Positions 41,266 through 50,941 of a stretch of DNA of 64,000 nt are shown here, in pieces. This DNA is from Kosakonia sacchari SP1 (GTDB lineage: Bacteria > Pseudomonadota > Gammaproteobacteria > Enterobacterales > Enterobacteriaceae): NCBI RefSeq assembly GCF_000300455.3, contig NZ_CP007215.2, positions 3,472,001 to 3,536,000 on the forward strand. Reading direction: 5' to 3'. Each line of letters starts with the position of its first letter. Position 1 is the first letter of the stretch. The position numbers and the translations under genes were made by a program. The notes under the pieces were generated by a model. It had not been told where the DNA came from. It searched no databases and saw only the letters and a list, made by a program, of their open reading frames with translations.

Positions 41266-41691
41266 ATGAAATACTCCCTGCTTCTCTTGCTGATAACCTT
41301 TATCTCCAGCGTGCGGGCTGATGATGCCGTCAAACTTCACTGCCCGACACGCGGCAACCTGACGGTCTCTTTTTTTAACTACAACCTGATAACCATGAAG
41401 TGGAGCGACCATTTTCAGGTCGCGGCGGGGAAAGAGCACAGCAAAACTAAAGCGGGCGTGCCGTTCTGGAGCACCACCTTTGGCAACGGCGACAACTTAG
41501 CCTTTTTCCCGGATTCCGGTCAGTACTATCTGTTTTATGCTGGCGCGAGTGCGCCGGAGCAGTGCAGCGAAGTAGGCAGTTTTGTCTATCCGGTGATCAC
41601 GCCGCCGCGCTATGACAAAAACGCCGCGGCGCCGCAAAGCCAGGCCAGCACCCTTGATAAGGATGTTATTTTGCTGCATCCGGCAACATAA
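41266..41691 (+). CDS. Uncharacterised exported protein
   Basis: This 141-residue protein, started at ATG 41266, has a signal peptide (KYSLLLLLITFISSVRA). A short domain rich in aromatic residues follows (LTVSFFNYNLITMKWSDHFQ; GQYYLFYAGASAPEQCSEVG), with two cysteines that could form a disulfide. A longer in-frame extension to 41185 lacks a sensible signal sequence. I recognise no family. It is divergent from the Fur-controlled operon but starts well past the Fur-like box. Confidence 0.65.
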   Translation: MKYSLLLLLITFISSVRADDAVKLHCPTRGNLTVSFFNYNLITMKWSDHFQVAAGKEHSKTKAGVPFWSTTFGNGDNLAFFPDSGQYYLFYAGASAPEQCSEVGSFVYPVITPPRYDKNAAAPQSQASTLDKDVILLHPAT

Positions 41692-41780
41692 ATTACCCCT
41701 ACCCAATTCTGTAGCCTCCCTTTGTGGCGTGCCGCAAGGCGTGTATGCTGCCCCGGCGCTAACGCTTACAGGGAGCAACC

Positions 41781-42350
41781 ATGCAAAAGGTTATTGTGCT
41801 GTTTTTTATCGTGCTGCTGGGTGGCTGCGCGACGACGACCCCGATGCCGAAATGGGACAAAATCACTGAACTTGAAGTGCGCCAGGATCGCATCACCGCT
41901 TATTCCAGCCATTACGCCTACAACTTCATCCGTAACGATCCGCATGCAGATGCCTACGCCCGGTATGCAGAGTTTTATCAGGAGTTTGCCAGCCATGTTC
42001 CTGGCGTTGCCGTGAACTTTGTGGTGAAAGACGAAAAGGTGACGGCGGAGTACAAAGCGTTCGTTGATGCCTCCGGCCTCAGTGCCGCACAAATTGAGCG
42101 CCTGCGTTATCACTATGGCGCAAACATTATTGAACCGAATAAAAAGCTGGTGGTGACCTTCAGAGCGCAGGGGGATGTGGTCTATATTCTGCAACACCCG
42201 CCCGGCCCCGACACCCGTACGCTGGAAAAACCGGTGACCGTGACAATTAACGACACCACCGAACAGAACGTCTCGTGGGTGGCTCCCTTACTGATCCCCG
42301 CGTTTCCGTTAATTATGATCTACGGCTGCGCCACCGGGCCCTGTGTGTGA
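41781..42350 (+). CDS. Uncharacterised lipoprotein
   Basis: This 189-residue protein has a typical lipoprotein signal (MQKVIVLFFIVLLGGC) with Cys-16 as the lipidation site. The following residues TTTP favour outer membrane sorting, since there is no Asp at +2. The mature part includes AYARYAEFYQEFASHVPGVA and a C-terminal hydrophobic stretch (WVAPLLIPAFPLIMIYGC). AGGGAG precedes the start. No family is recognised. It is convergent with mtnA across a REP-like hairpin. Confidence 0.75.
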   Translation: MQKVIVLFFIVLLGGCATTTPMPKWDKITELEVRQDRITAYSSHYAYNFIRNDPHADAYARYAEFYQEFASHVPGVAVNFVVKDEKVTAEYKAFVDASGLSAAQIERLRYHYGANIIEPNKKLVVTFRAQGDVVYILQHPPGPDTRTLEKPVTVTINDTTEQNVSWVAPLLIPAFPLIMIYGCATGPCV

Positions 42351-42407
42351 TCGGCACGGTTGATCGAATAAGTCACCGCCATCTGACAAGCAGACGTCGG
42401 TGTTGAC

Positions 42408-42428
42408 GCCGGATAACGGTTATCCGGC
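42408..42428. terminator. REP-like hairpin between the lipoprotein gene and mtnA
   Basis: GCCGGATAAC-g-GTTATCCGGC is a perfect 10-bp inverted repeat with a 1-nt centre, between convergent gene ends. It lacks a T tract on either side. It resembles the palindromic core of enterobacterial REP units and may act as a shared mRNA end structure. Confidence 0.55.
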
Positions 42429-42442
42429 CTGTCGCGTTGCGC

Positions 42443-43465
42443 TTAGCGTGGCTGGAATATTCCGTTTGCCACATCGGCAGGCATCACCACGCCGCTGTCC
42501 AGCACCCAGCCGCTGATAAGTGCCGCCGGTGTGACATCAAACGCCGGGTTGTAAACCCGCGCGTTTTCCGGTGCCCAGTTTACCGCGCCAAAACTCCCGG
42601 CCACGCCGGTCACCTCTGCGGCAGCGCGCTGCTCGATGGGAATGGCATCCCCGTTCGGGCAGTGCGGGTCAAGCGTCGTTTGCGGCGCAGCCACATAAAA
42701 CGGCACGTTGTGGAATTTCGCCAGTACCGCCAGCGAATAGGTGCCGATTTTGTTCGCCACATCACCATTGGCAGCAATGCGATCTGCGCCCACCCATACC
42801 GCATCCACCTGCCCTTTCGCCATCAGGCTGGCGGCCATTGAATCGGTAATTAACTGATACGGCACGCCCAGCTCGCCCAGTTCCCAGGCGGTCAAACGCC
42901 CGCCCTGCAACAGAGGACGGGTTTCATCCACCCACACATTCGCCACTTTGCCCTGCTGATGGGCGAGCGCAATAACACCCAGCGCGGTGCCGACGCCAGC
43001 TGTCGCCAGCCCGCCGGTATTGCAGTGGGTCAGCAAGCGGCTGCCCGGCGTCACCAGCGCGCTACCGGCATTGGCGATGTTGTCGCAGAGCGCTTTATCT
43101 TCCTCAATAAGCCGCAGTGCTTCGGCGCTTAACGCCGCCACAAAATGCTCCTGTGCGAGCGCCTGTTTCATGCGATCGAGGTTATTCATCAGGTTCACCG
43201 CCGTCGGACGCGCGGCACGCAGCGTTTCCAGCGCCTGCGCCAGTTGATCGCGGTTTGCGCCCTGCTCTGCCAACAGCGCCAGTAGCAAGCTCGCAGAAAG
43301 GCCAATCAACGGTGCTCCGCGCACGCGCAGGGCATGAATATGGCCGACAAGTTCTTCTACCGTACTGGCCGGTAGCCACTGTTTCTGCTGCGGTAAGGCC
43401 TGTTGGTCGAGAATAAATAATTGATTGTCGGTGACTCGCAGGCTGGTGGTCTGTAATGGCTGCAT
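42443..43465 (-). CDS. mtnA: Methylthioribose-1-phosphate isomerase MtnA
   Basis: This 340-residue enzyme of the eIF2B-like isomerase family shows [10 protein letters not shown] at the N-terminus, the active-site Cys in [20 protein letters not shown] and the acid Asp in [19 protein letters not shown]. It isomerises 5-methylthioribose-1-phosphate to methylthioribulose-1-phosphate, the MtnB substrate. It is divergent from mtnK across 101 bp that carry a MetJ operator. The length is normal. Confidence 0.95.
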   Translation of the reverse strand: MQPLQTTSLRVTDNQLFILDQQALPQQKQWLPASTVEELVGHIHALRVRGAPLIGLSASLLLALLAEQGANRDQLAQALETLRAARPTAVNLMNNLDRMKQALAQEHFVAALSAEALRLIEEDKALCDNIANAGSALVTPGSRLLTHCNTGGLATAGVGTALGVIALAHQQGKVANVWVDETRPLLQGGRLTAWELGELGVPYQLITDSMAASLMAKGQVDAVWVGADRIAANGDVANKIGTYSLAVLAKFHNVPFYVAAPQTTLDPHCPNGDAIPIEQRAAAEVTGVAGSFGAVNWAPENARVYNPAFDVTPAALISGWVLDSGVVMPADVANGIFQPR

Positions 43466-43517
43466 AGCGTTAAATCCCTGTTGCGTTGTTGTAGCGTATT
43501 GTGTCAGGATGAATTAC

Positions 43518-43533
43518 AGATGTATAGACGTCT
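43518..43533. promoter_or_regulatory. MetJ operator between mtnA and mtnK
   Basis: AGATGTATAGACGTCT is a degenerate met box followed directly by a perfect AGACGTCT. It lies 34 bp before mtnK and 53 bp before mtnA. Layout and distance to the plus-strand gene match those of the mtnB operator at 10081-10096. Confidence 0.85.
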
Positions 43534-43566
43534 AAATGGCTTTATTAGCAAAAGAGGATCGAGGCA

Positions 43567-44766
43567 ATGTCGCAATACCGTACCTTCTCCGCCCGCGATG
43601 CCGTGGCGTATGCACAACAATTTGGCGGCCTGGACAACCCGTCCGAACTGGTGGACGCGCAGGAGGTGGGCGACGGTAACCTCAATCTGGTGTTCAAAAT
43701 TTTTGACAACCAGGGCGTGAGCCGCATTATCGTCAAACAGGCGCTGCCGTATGTGCGCTGCGTCGGTGAGTCCTGGCCGTTAACGCTCGATCGCGCCCGG
43801 CTGGAAGCGCAAACGCTGGTGGAACACTACCAGCACAGCCCGCAGCATACAGTGAAAATCCACCACTTCGACCCGCAACTGGCGGTGATGGTGATGGAAG
43901 ACCTCTCCGATCATAAAATTTGGCGCGGCGAACTCATTAACAATGTGTTTTACCCGCACGCCGCTGCGCAACTGGGTGAATACCTGGCGCAGGTACTATT
44001 TCACACCAGCGATTTTTATCTGCATCCGCATGCCAAAAAAGCGCTGGTCGCGCAGTTCATCAACCCGGAAATGTGCGAAATCACCGAAGATCTGTTCTTC
44101 AACGACCCTTACCAGATTCATGAGCGCAACAACTACCCGGCCGAGCTGGAAGCCGATGTCGCCGCCCTGCGCGATGACACGCAACTGAAACTGGCGGTGG
44201 CGGCACTCAAACACCGCTTCTTCTCCCACGCCGAAGCGCTGTTGCACGGCGATATTCACAGCGGCTCAATTTTTGTCGCCGAGGGTCGCCTGAAAGCGAT
44301 TGACGCCGAGTTTGGTTACGTCGGCCCGATCGGTTTTGATATCGGCACCGCCATCGGCAATCTGCTGCTCAACTACTGTGGTTTACCGGGGCATCTGGGC
44401 ATTCGCGATGCGGCCAGCGCGCGGGAACAGCGTCTGACCGATATTCAAACCTTGTGGACCACCTTCGCCGAGCGCTTTCAGGCACTGGCGAGTGAGAAAA
44501 CCCGCGACGCGGCGCTAGCACAACCGGGCTACGCCAGCGCTTTCCTGAAAAAAGTATGGACTGACGCGATCGGTTTTTGCGGCACCGAGCTCATTCGCCG
44601 CAGCGTCGGGCTTTCGCACGTCGCCGATATCGACACCATCAAAGACGAAGCGATGCGCCACGCCTGCCTGCGTCATGCGATTACACTCGGCAAAGCTCTG
44701 ATTGTCATTGCTGAGCGCATTGATAACGTCGATGAGCTGATTGCTCGCGTGCGCCAGTACAGCTAA
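43567..44766 (+). CDS. mtnK: Methylthioribose kinase MtnK
   Basis: This 399-residue kinase phosphorylates 5-methylthioribose at C1 using ATP. The aminoglycoside-kinase-like fold shows the catalytic loop [13 protein letters not shown] and the metal-binding [15 protein letters not shown] with the DxE pair. GNLNLVFKI near the N-terminus is the nucleotide-binding strand-loop. It is divergent from mtnA, with MetJ boxes between. Together with mtnA it supplies the upper half of the salvage route completed by mtnBCD and ybdL. Confidence 0.96.
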   Translation: MSQYRTFSARDAVAYAQQFGGLDNPSELVDAQEVGDGNLNLVFKIFDNQGVSRIIVKQALPYVRCVGESWPLTLDRARLEAQTLVEHYQHSPQHTVKIHHFDPQLAVMVMEDLSDHKIWRGELINNVFYPHAAAQLGEYLAQVLFHTSDFYLHPHAKKALVAQFINPEMCEITEDLFFNDPYQIHERNNYPAELEADVAALRDDTQLKLAVAALKHRFFSHAEALLHGDIHSGSIFVAEGRLKAIDAEFGYVGPIGFDIGTAIGNLLLNYCGLPGHLGIRDAASAREQRLTDIQTLWTTFAERFQALASEKTRDAALAQPGYASAFLKKVWTDAIGFCGTELIRRSVGLSHVADIDTIKDEAMRHACLRHAITLGKALIVIAERIDNVDELIARVRQYS

Positions 44767-44771
44767 TACGG

Positions 44772-44797
44772 TTCTCTCCCCCTTACGGGGGAGAGAA
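44772..44797. terminator. Hairpin between mtnK and the LVIVD gene
   Basis: A perfect 11-bp stem TTCTCTCCCCC / GGGGGAGAGAA with a TTAC loop lies between convergent gene ends. It lacks a T run, but its strength and position fit a shared terminator or mRNA end structure. Confidence 0.6.
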
Positions 44798-44802
44798 CAT
44801 TG

Positions 44803-46047
44803 CTACCCCAGATACTCAATCACCGACAGCCCACCGTTGTAATCGGTGCTGTAGATAATGCCGTTCGCATCCACAAACACATCGCAGGACTGAATAACGC
44901 GCGGGCGTCCAGGCCGCGTATCCATCATCTTTTGCGGCGCGGCAGGCACCAGCGCGCCAGTTTCCACCGGACGATACGGGTTGGAGATATCGTAAGCCCG
45001 TACGCCAGCGTTCTGGTACGTGGCGAAAATCAGCGTCGAACTGATAAAGCTGCCGGGGCGGTTTTCGTGCAGGTTGTGCGGCCCGAAATGCGCCCCTTTC
45101 GCCACATAATCGGTTTCGTCCGGTTGCGGAAAGGTGGAGATGCTTACCGGATTTGACGGCTCACGAATATCAAACAGCCAGATCAGCTTCTCGCCATCTT
45201 CCTGATTGTCGAGCACCGCTTCATCCAGCACCACCAGCAAGTCCCTGTCCGGCAGTGGCAGTGCGGTGTGCGTGCCACCGCCAAACGGCGGGCTCCAGTT
45301 GCGGTGGCTGATCAGCTTCGGCTGCGTTCTGTCTTTCACATCCAGCAGCGTTAAACCGCCATCGCGCCAGCTACCGTACGCCGTATCCCCGGCGATAATC
45401 GCGTGGTGTAGCGCATAACGTTTGCCTTCCGGCCACGCTGGCGTTTCCCCTGCGGCCTGGTTCATACCCGGTAGCCACCAGCGCCCGGCCACCTGCGGTT
45501 TACGCGGATCGGCCAGATCAATGGTCAGGAAGATGTAGTCGGTAAAACCGTCGATCAACGCCGAGACATACGCCCAGCGCCCGCCCACATACCAGATGCG
45601 ATGAATGCCGATGCCGTTAAGCGACAGGAAGCTGATTTCACGCGGTTTATCGGGCGTGGAGATATCAAAAATGCGCAGCCCGGCGCTCCAGCCTTTGTCC
45701 TGCACATCGCTAACCGTCTCGCCGACCGAACGGGTGTAATAGACCTTTTCATCGGCAAAGCGCGCATCAGCGAACAGATCGCGGGCGTTGATCACCAGCA
45801 ACAAGTCGTCGTGGGCTTGCAGATGCACATTCCAGGTGCCCGGCGGTGCCGGTACATAACCGGCGGCTTTCGGGTTTTTCGGGTCGCGCACATCCACAAT
45901 CGAAAACCCCTGCGACACCATATGCCCGATATAGGCAAAGCCGCGATGCACCATCAGTTGCACGCCGTCCGGGCGTCCGCCCTGGTCGCTGTGACCAATC
46001 AGCCGCATATTGCGGCTGTATTCGGGTCGCGGTATTTCACTCGCCAT
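44803..46047 (-). CDS. LVIVD-repeat beta-propeller-like protein
   Basis: This encodes about 414 residues from ATG 46047, chosen because AAGGA then lies at suitable distance (46053 is an alternative). Several LVIVD-type repeats are visible: GFSIVDVRDPKNPKAAGYV, AGLRIFDISTPDKPREISFL, GLTLLDVKDRTQPKLISHR and LIWLFDIREPSNPVSISTF. These form a propeller. There is no signal peptide. Function is unknown. It lies 9 bp after the sugar-binding protein gene, so it is probably the last gene of that ABC operon. Confidence 0.82.
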   Translation of the reverse strand: MASEIPRPEYSRNMRLIGHSDQGGRPDGVQLMVHRGFAYIGHMVSQGFSIVDVRDPKNPKAAGYVPAPPGTWNVHLQAHDDLLLVINARDLFADARFADEKVYYTRSVGETVSDVQDKGWSAGLRIFDISTPDKPREISFLSLNGIGIHRIWYVGGRWAYVSALIDGFTDYIFLTIDLADPRKPQVAGRWWLPGMNQAAGETPAWPEGKRYALHHAIIAGDTAYGSWRDGGLTLLDVKDRTQPKLISHRNWSPPFGGGTHTALPLPDRDLLVVLDEAVLDNQEDGEKLIWLFDIREPSNPVSISTFPQPDETDYVAKGAHFGPHNLHENRPGSFISSTLIFATYQNAGVRAYDISNPYRPVETGALVPAAPQKMMDTRPGRPRVIQSCDVFVDANGIIYSTDYNGGLSVIEYLG

Positions 46048-46056
46048 GTCCATTCC

Positions 46057-47121
46057 TTACTTGTTTTTCGCTTCCAGCGTGGCGAACCACGGCGCGATAA
46101 AATCTTCCGTCTGGCCCCAGCCCGGGATGATTTTGCCAAGCGACGCCACGTTCACCGCGCCCGGCTGGCTCGCCAGCAGCGCTTGCGGAATAGCAGCGGC
46201 TTTAAAGTCATACGTCGCTGGCGTCTGTTCACCGGCGATTTTGTTGGCGATGAGGCGCACGTTGGTCGCGCCAATCAGTTTCGGATCCACCGCCACGCTC
46301 ACTTTCCACGGGCTGCCCGACTCGCGCATCAATTGCAGATCCTGATTAGAAACGTCGATGCTGTAGAGTTTGATTTCGGTGCGACCGTTCTCTTTCAGCG
46401 CTTTATACGCCCCCTGGCTGAACGCATCCCAGGTGCCCCAAATCGCATCAATCTGCCCTTTCGGGTACTTCGCCAGCACCGCGCCCACTTTGTTGGCCGT
46501 GTCGCCCTGCACATCAGAAGAGACCGCGCCAATCGACTCCAGCTCTTTGATGCCAGGGTTGGCTTTCAGCAGTTCGGCGTAGGCGGCCTGGCGGCGCTCC
46601 ATCGGCGGGAAACCGGCAACCCACAATTTGATAATGTTGGCTTTGCCGTTGAAATCTTTCACCAGCTCGCCAAAGGAGAGTTTGGTCAGCGAGGCGTCAT
46701 CCTGCTGCGTAACCGTCACCCCCGGAATGTCACCGTTGACGGCGGTATCAAACACCGCCACTTTGATGCCCGCAGCCACCGCTTTTTTAATCAGATCGGT
46801 GGAGTACGGATCGCGCCCCTGCGACAGAATAATGCCGTCATACTTCTGGCTTATCGCCTGGTTAACGAAGTCCTGGAATTTGGCATCATCGCCGTTACTC
46901 AAAAAAGTGCTGATTTTAAAGCCGAGCTTTTTGCCTTCCTGCAACGCGCCGGAGACAAACTGCGTGGTGTTATCGTCCGAACCAAGGTTGCGGATAAGCG
47001 CAATGCGTATCGGGCCTTGATGGTTAGCAATGGCATCCGGCACCGGCGCAGGTGTGGTGGCGTGGCCTGGCAGCGCGCTCAGTAAGCCCAGCGCCAGCAG
47101 TGAGAGTGCAATTTTTTTCAT
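46057..47121 (-). CDS. Sugar-type ABC transporter periplasmic binding protein (RbsB class)
   Basis: This 354-residue protein has a signal peptide (KIALSLLALGLLSALPGHA) and a Peripla_BP_4 domain: IRIALIRNLGSDDNTTQFVS, SQKYDGIILSQGRD and IDAIWGTWDAFSQGAYKAL. Members bind ribose, other pentoses or related polyols. The substrate here is not known. It is third in the operon ATPase-permease-binding protein-LVIVD, 18 bp after the permease gene. Confidence 0.88.
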   Translation of the reverse strand: MKKIALSLLALGLLSALPGHATTPAPVPDAIANHQGPIRIALIRNLGSDDNTTQFVSGALQEGKKLGFKISTFLSNGDDAKFQDFVNQAISQKYDGIILSQGRDPYSTDLIKKAVAAGIKVAVFDTAVNGDIPGVTVTQQDDASLTKLSFGELVKDFNGKANIIKLWVAGFPPMERRQAAYAELLKANPGIKELESIGAVSSDVQGDTANKVGAVLAKYPKGQIDAIWGTWDAFSQGAYKALKENGRTEIKLYSIDVSNQDLQLMRESGSPWKVSVAVDPKLIGATNVRLIANKIAGEQTPATYDFKAAAIPQALLASQPGAVNVASLGKIIPGWGQTEDFIAPWFATLEAKNK

Positions 47122-47139
47122 CTGTTTTCCCCTGGAGAA

Positions 47140-48135
47140 TTAACGACGCTGGAAGTAAGTCAACGCAAGAGCACCGGCCAGCACCAGCCCCTTAATAATG
47201 TCCATCGCGTAATAGGGCACCGACAGCATCACCAGCCCGTTTTGCAGCACGCCGAGAATAACCGCTCCCACCAGCGTGCCGAGCGCATTCGGTTTGCCGG
47301 AACCGGCGAGTGAAAAACCGATCCACGCCGCCGCTACCGCATCCATCAAATAACCACCACCGGCGTTGACCTGCGAAGAGCCAATGCGTGACGCCAGCAG
47401 AATGCCGCCAAGCCCGGCGAGCAGCGAAGCAATGACATACGCCGCCACTTTGTAGCGCGTGGTGCGAATGCCGGAAAGACGTGCCGCTTCCGGGTTGCCG
47501 CCAATGGCATACATGCGGCGACCATGGGTGGTCAGCGACAAACCCAACTGCGCAACCACCGTCACCACCAGCATAATGACCACAATAGTTGGCACCTGGC
47601 CGAGCAGGCCAAACGCCGCCGGAATGGTGCCTTCTGCCATATCCCCGCTCGGCAACACCATATTTTCGGTAATCGAGCCGCCATAGCTGTAGGTCATCGC
47701 CACGCCCTGAATCACAAACAGGCTGCCGAGCGTCGCCAGCATGTCCGGGATGCGCAGCACCACAATCAAAAAGGCGTTAAACAAGCCCACCAGCGTGCAG
47801 AGCGCCAGTGTGATAATGATGGCTTCGGTGGTGCCAACGCCGTGCCAGACAAACAGTGAAATCACTAGCGCGTTTGCCAGCGAAGCGGTCGAGCCGACCG
47901 ACAGATCAAATCCGCCGATGGTCAGTGAGATGGAAACGCCAATCGCGATTACCGTGACAATGGCGATCGAGCGCAAAATGTTGATGATGTTGAACGGATC
48001 GAGGAAGTTGTCCGACGCCACGCCAAATATGGCGACAAGCGCGACCACGGTAAGCAACATGCCCCATTTATAAAGAAAATCAAAAAACTGCTGGCGGGGC
48101 GTTACCGCCGCATTGACTGAAAGGGCCTTACTCAC
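47140..48135 (-). CDS. Sugar-type ABC transporter permease (RbsC class)
   Basis: This encodes 331 residues from GTG 48135, whose last two bases with the next A form the ATPase stop (GTGA overlap). GGAGGA lies 8 bp upstream, and a longer frame from 48231 is only ATPase shadow. The family motifs GGFDLSVGSTASLANALVIS, NPEAARLSGI and GRRMYAIGG are clear, with about nine membrane helices. It forms the homodimeric channel with the adjacent double ATPase. Confidence 0.88.
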   Translation of the reverse strand: MSKALSVNAAVTPRQQFFDFLYKWGMLLTVVALVAIFGVASDNFLDPFNIINILRSIAIVTVIAIGVSISLTIGGFDLSVGSTASLANALVISLFVWHGVGTTEAIIITLALCTLVGLFNAFLIVVLRIPDMLATLGSLFVIQGVAMTYSYGGSITENMVLPSGDMAEGTIPAAFGLLGQVPTIVVIMLVVTVVAQLGLSLTTHGRRMYAIGGNPEAARLSGIRTTRYKVAAYVIASLLAGLGGILLASRIGSSQVNAGGGYLMDAVAAAWIGFSLAGSGKPNALGTLVGAVILGVLQNGLVMLSVPYYAMDIIKGLVLAGALALTYFQRR

Positions 48136-49634
48136 GGCGCCGTTCCTCCGGTGGAATAATAAAGAAGCGTCTCTTCGCGGGCATCCTCGCCCTGCACTTC
48201 TGCCACAATGCGCCCGTCCCACAGCACACAAATCCGATCACACAACCCCACCAGTTCGGCGAATTCGCCCGAGGCGTAAATCACCCCTTTGCCCTCGCGC
48301 GCCAGCCCGTCAATCAACTGGAACAGGTCGGTTTTCGCTTTCACGTCCACGCCTTTGGTTGGTTCATCAAAAATCACCACATTGGCGTTACCGCGTAGCC
48401 ATTTGCCAATCGCCACTTTCTGCTGATTGCCGCCGGAAAGGCGGCGCAGCGTCTGCCCTGGCCCGCTGGTGCGCACGCCAACGCGGGCAATCACTTCCTG
48501 CGCCCAGCGCCAGGCCTGGCGATGCGCAAAAAATCCCCAGCGCGAGAAACTGTTATCCGCGCTGATCGACAAATTCATGCTCACCGGCTCATCAATAAAA
48601 ATGCCCTCTTTGCGCCGCTCTTCCGGCACCAGCGCCAGCCCGCGCATCACGGAATCGGCCGGATCGCGCGGTCGCCACGGCTGGCTGTTTAGCTCGCCAC
48701 GATTAATACGGCTTTTGCTTGCGCCGAACAGGGCTTTGCATAGCTCGGTTTTTCCGGCTCCCGCCAGCCCGGCAATGCCCAGAATTTCCCCTTTGCGCAG
48801 GCGCAACGAGATATCTTTCAGCAACCCTTCGTCATGCAAACCGTCAATGCTTAACAACACTTCATCACTGTGCGGCGGACGTGCAGGCGGGTAAATGTCG
48901 CTCAGTTCGTGACCGAGCATTTTCTCGACAATCGCTTCGCCGCTCAGCTCGCTCATTGGGCCGGATTCAATTAATTTGCCGTCGCGCAGCACCGTTAAGG
49001 TGTCGCAAATCGCTTTCAACTCGTGAATGCGGTGCGAGATAAACACCACGCCAATGCCCTGCTGTTGCAGACGTTTAACCACGGTGAACAAGCGCTCACT
49101 TTCGTGCTGGTCGAGCGGCGCGGTAGGCTCATCAAGAATTAAAAAACGGCAGTGGTGCGAAAGCGCGCGCGCCAGCAGGATCTGCTGCTTCTCCGCCAGC
49201 GTGCAGCTATCGATCGAACGTTTTACATCAAACATTACATCGAGTTGCGCCAGCGCCTCGCGCGCCGATTTTCGGATCTCGCCCCAGCGAAAACGATGTC
49301 CGCCTTCCGCCAGCGTATCGAGCATGATGTTCTCGGCAATGCTTAAGCCGGGGATCAGCGCCACATCGACTTCCTGCTGCACCAGGTGAATGCCGAACTG
49401 TTTGGCATCACGCGGGGTACGAACCGACACCGCCTGATTGTTGATGGCTATTTCCCCTTCGTAATGGTCGTACGTACCGCACAGCACCGCCATCAGCGTC
49501 GATTTTCCTGCGCCGTTCGCACCGGTTAAGGCATGCACCGAACCGCCGCGCAGGGTGAAATCCACATGCGACAGCGCCTTAAAGCCGCCAAAGGCCAGGC
49601 TAATGCCGCGCATTTCGAGGTGGTTGCTGCTCAT
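48132..49634 (-). CDS. Sugar-type ABC transporter duplicated ATPase (RbsA class)
   Basis: This 500-residue protein has two ABC domains. The first has Walker A GANGAGKSTLM and Walker B FLILDEPTAPLDQHES. The second has a GLAGAGKTELCKALFG loop, the signature LSGGNQQKVAIGKWL and Walker B VVIFDEPTKGVDVKAK. The first domain lacks a clear LSGGQ (it has CTLAEKQQILLARAL), as is common in RbsA/MglA proteins. The start MSSNHLEM at 49634 is chosen because AGGAA lies upstream. It is the first gene of the operon and divergent from hcxA (162 bp). Confidence 0.88.
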   Translation of the reverse strand: MSSNHLEMRGISLAFGGFKALSHVDFTLRGGSVHALTGANGAGKSTLMAVLCGTYDHYEGEIAINNQAVSVRTPRDAKQFGIHLVQQEVDVALIPGLSIAENIMLDTLAEGGHRFRWGEIRKSAREALAQLDVMFDVKRSIDSCTLAEKQQILLARALSHHCRFLILDEPTAPLDQHESERLFTVVKRLQQQGIGVVFISHRIHELKAICDTLTVLRDGKLIESGPMSELSGEAIVEKMLGHELSDIYPPARPPHSDEVLLSIDGLHDEGLLKDISLRLRKGEILGIAGLAGAGKTELCKALFGASKSRINRGELNSQPWRPRDPADSVMRGLALVPEERRKEGIFIDEPVSMNLSISADNSFSRWGFFAHRQAWRWAQEVIARVGVRTSGPGQTLRRLSGGNQQKVAIGKWLRGNANVVIFDEPTKGVDVKAKTDLFQLIDGLAREGKGVIYASGEFAELVGLCDRICVLWDGRIVAEVQGEDAREETLLYYSTGGTAP

Positions 49635-49796
49635 TCGCAAGGTGTTCCTGCAATTAATAGGTTGATTTAACGAATTTTTCACAGCCTCGCTTGACTGGCA
49701 ACGACAGAAAATGCATAAGATAAAGCTAAAAATTATTAGCCATCCGGATGTCCAGACATAACATCAGGTTAGCGATCACGCACAAGGACACAACAC

Positions 49797-50885
49797 ATGA
49801 ACAGCACTGATATCCGCGTCGTACCCGGCCCGGCTAACTACTTTTCTCACGCCGGTAGCCTCGCGCGTCTGCACGATTTCTTCAGCGAAGAACAACTGGC
49901 GCGCGCGGTATGGATCTATGGCGAGCGTGCCTTTGCCGGAGCAAAAGCGTTTCTGCCGCAAGGGTTTAACGCGCCGGGTGCAAAACACATTTTGTTTAAA
50001 GGCCACTGTAGCGAACACGACGTAAGCGAACTGGTACAGCAGGCGGGCGACGATCGCGCGGTAGTGATTGGGCTTGGCGGCGGCGCGCTATTGGATACCG
50101 CCAAAGCGGTGGCACGCCGTCTCGGTTTGCCGGTGGTTGCCATGCCGACCATTGCCGCCACCTGCGCGGCATGGACACCGCTGTCGGTCTGGTATAACGA
50201 TGCCGGCCAGGCACTGCACTTTGAGATCTTCGACGACGCCAATTTCCTGGTGCTGGTTGAACCGCAAATCATCCTGAACGCGCCTGCGGAATATCTGCTG
50301 GCAGGCATCGGCGATACGCTGGCGAAGTGGTACGAAGCGGTGGTGTTAGCGCCGCAGCCGCAGCCGCTGCCGCTCACCGTGCGGCTGGGGATTAACGGCG
50401 CACTGGCGATCCGCGATGTGTTGCTGCAGAGCAGTGAACAAGCACTCGTCGACCAGCAACGGAGCGAGGAGACGCAGGCATTTCGCGATGTGGTGGATGC
50501 GATTATTGCCGGTGGCGGGATGGTTGGCGGCCTCGGCGAGCGTTACACCCGCGTCGCCGCCGCACACGCGGTACACAACGGTTTAACGGTGTTGCCGCAA
50601 ACGGAGAAGTTTCTGCACGGCACCAAAGTGGCGTATGGCATTCTGGTGCAGAGTGCCCTGCTCGGCCAGGACGATGTGCTGGCACAGTTGATTAACGCCT
50701 ATCAGCGTTTCAACCTGCCGACCTCGCTGGCAGCACTGGACGTGGACATTAATAACCGCGCGGAGCTGAATAAAGTGATTGCTCACACTCTGCGCCCGGT
50801 CGAGTCGATTCACTACCTGCCGGTGGAACTCTCCGTCGATACGCTACGCGCGGCGTTTGAAAAAGTGGAAGCGCTGTCGCGCTAA
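49797..50885 (+). CDS. hcxA: Hydroxycarboxylate dehydrogenase HcxA (YbdH)
   Basis: This 362-residue protein has exactly the E. coli YbdH length and belongs to the iron-containing alcohol dehydrogenase/glycerol dehydrogenase family. The NAD-binding loop is VIGLGGGALLDTAKAVA. Metal ligands are expected in GIGDTLAKWYE, AHAVHNGL and LHGTKVAYG. It reduces 2-oxo acids such as 2-oxobutyrate. In E. coli it lies next to ybdL; here about 40 kb of mtn, iron, adhesin and defence genes lie between. A strong terminator follows. Confidence 0.88.
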   Translation: MNSTDIRVVPGPANYFSHAGSLARLHDFFSEEQLARAVWIYGERAFAGAKAFLPQGFNAPGAKHILFKGHCSEHDVSELVQQAGDDRAVVIGLGGGALLDTAKAVARRLGLPVVAMPTIAATCAAWTPLSVWYNDAGQALHFEIFDDANFLVLVEPQIILNAPAEYLLAGIGDTLAKWYEAVVLAPQPQPLPLTVRLGINGALAIRDVLLQSSEQALVDQQRSEETQAFRDVVDAIIAGGGMVGGLGERYTRVAAAHAVHNGLTVLPQTEKFLHGTKVAYGILVQSALLGQDDVLAQLINAYQRFNLPTSLAALDVDINNRAELNKVIAHTLRPVESIHYLPVELSVDTLRAAFEKVEALSR

Positions 50886-50902
50886 TCACCCTTCTTTGCG
50901 TA

Positions 50903-50941
50903 ATGCCGCCGGTAAACGCCTTACCGGCGGCATTTTCTTTT
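50903..50941 (+). terminator. Rho-independent terminator after hcxA
   Basis: A 13-bp stem ATGCCGCCGGTAA / TTACCGGCGGCAT with a short loop is followed by TTTCTTTT. It ends at the betA stop codon and probably serves both convergent genes. Confidence 0.9.

Noticed and set aside
45601-47085. 494-codon open frame antisense to the LVIVD and sugar-binding protein genes
   Set aside because: Long antisense frames are common in GC-rich coding DNA. The opposite strand has two recognisable proteins with good starts, and the antisense product is low-complexity and Arg/His-rich.
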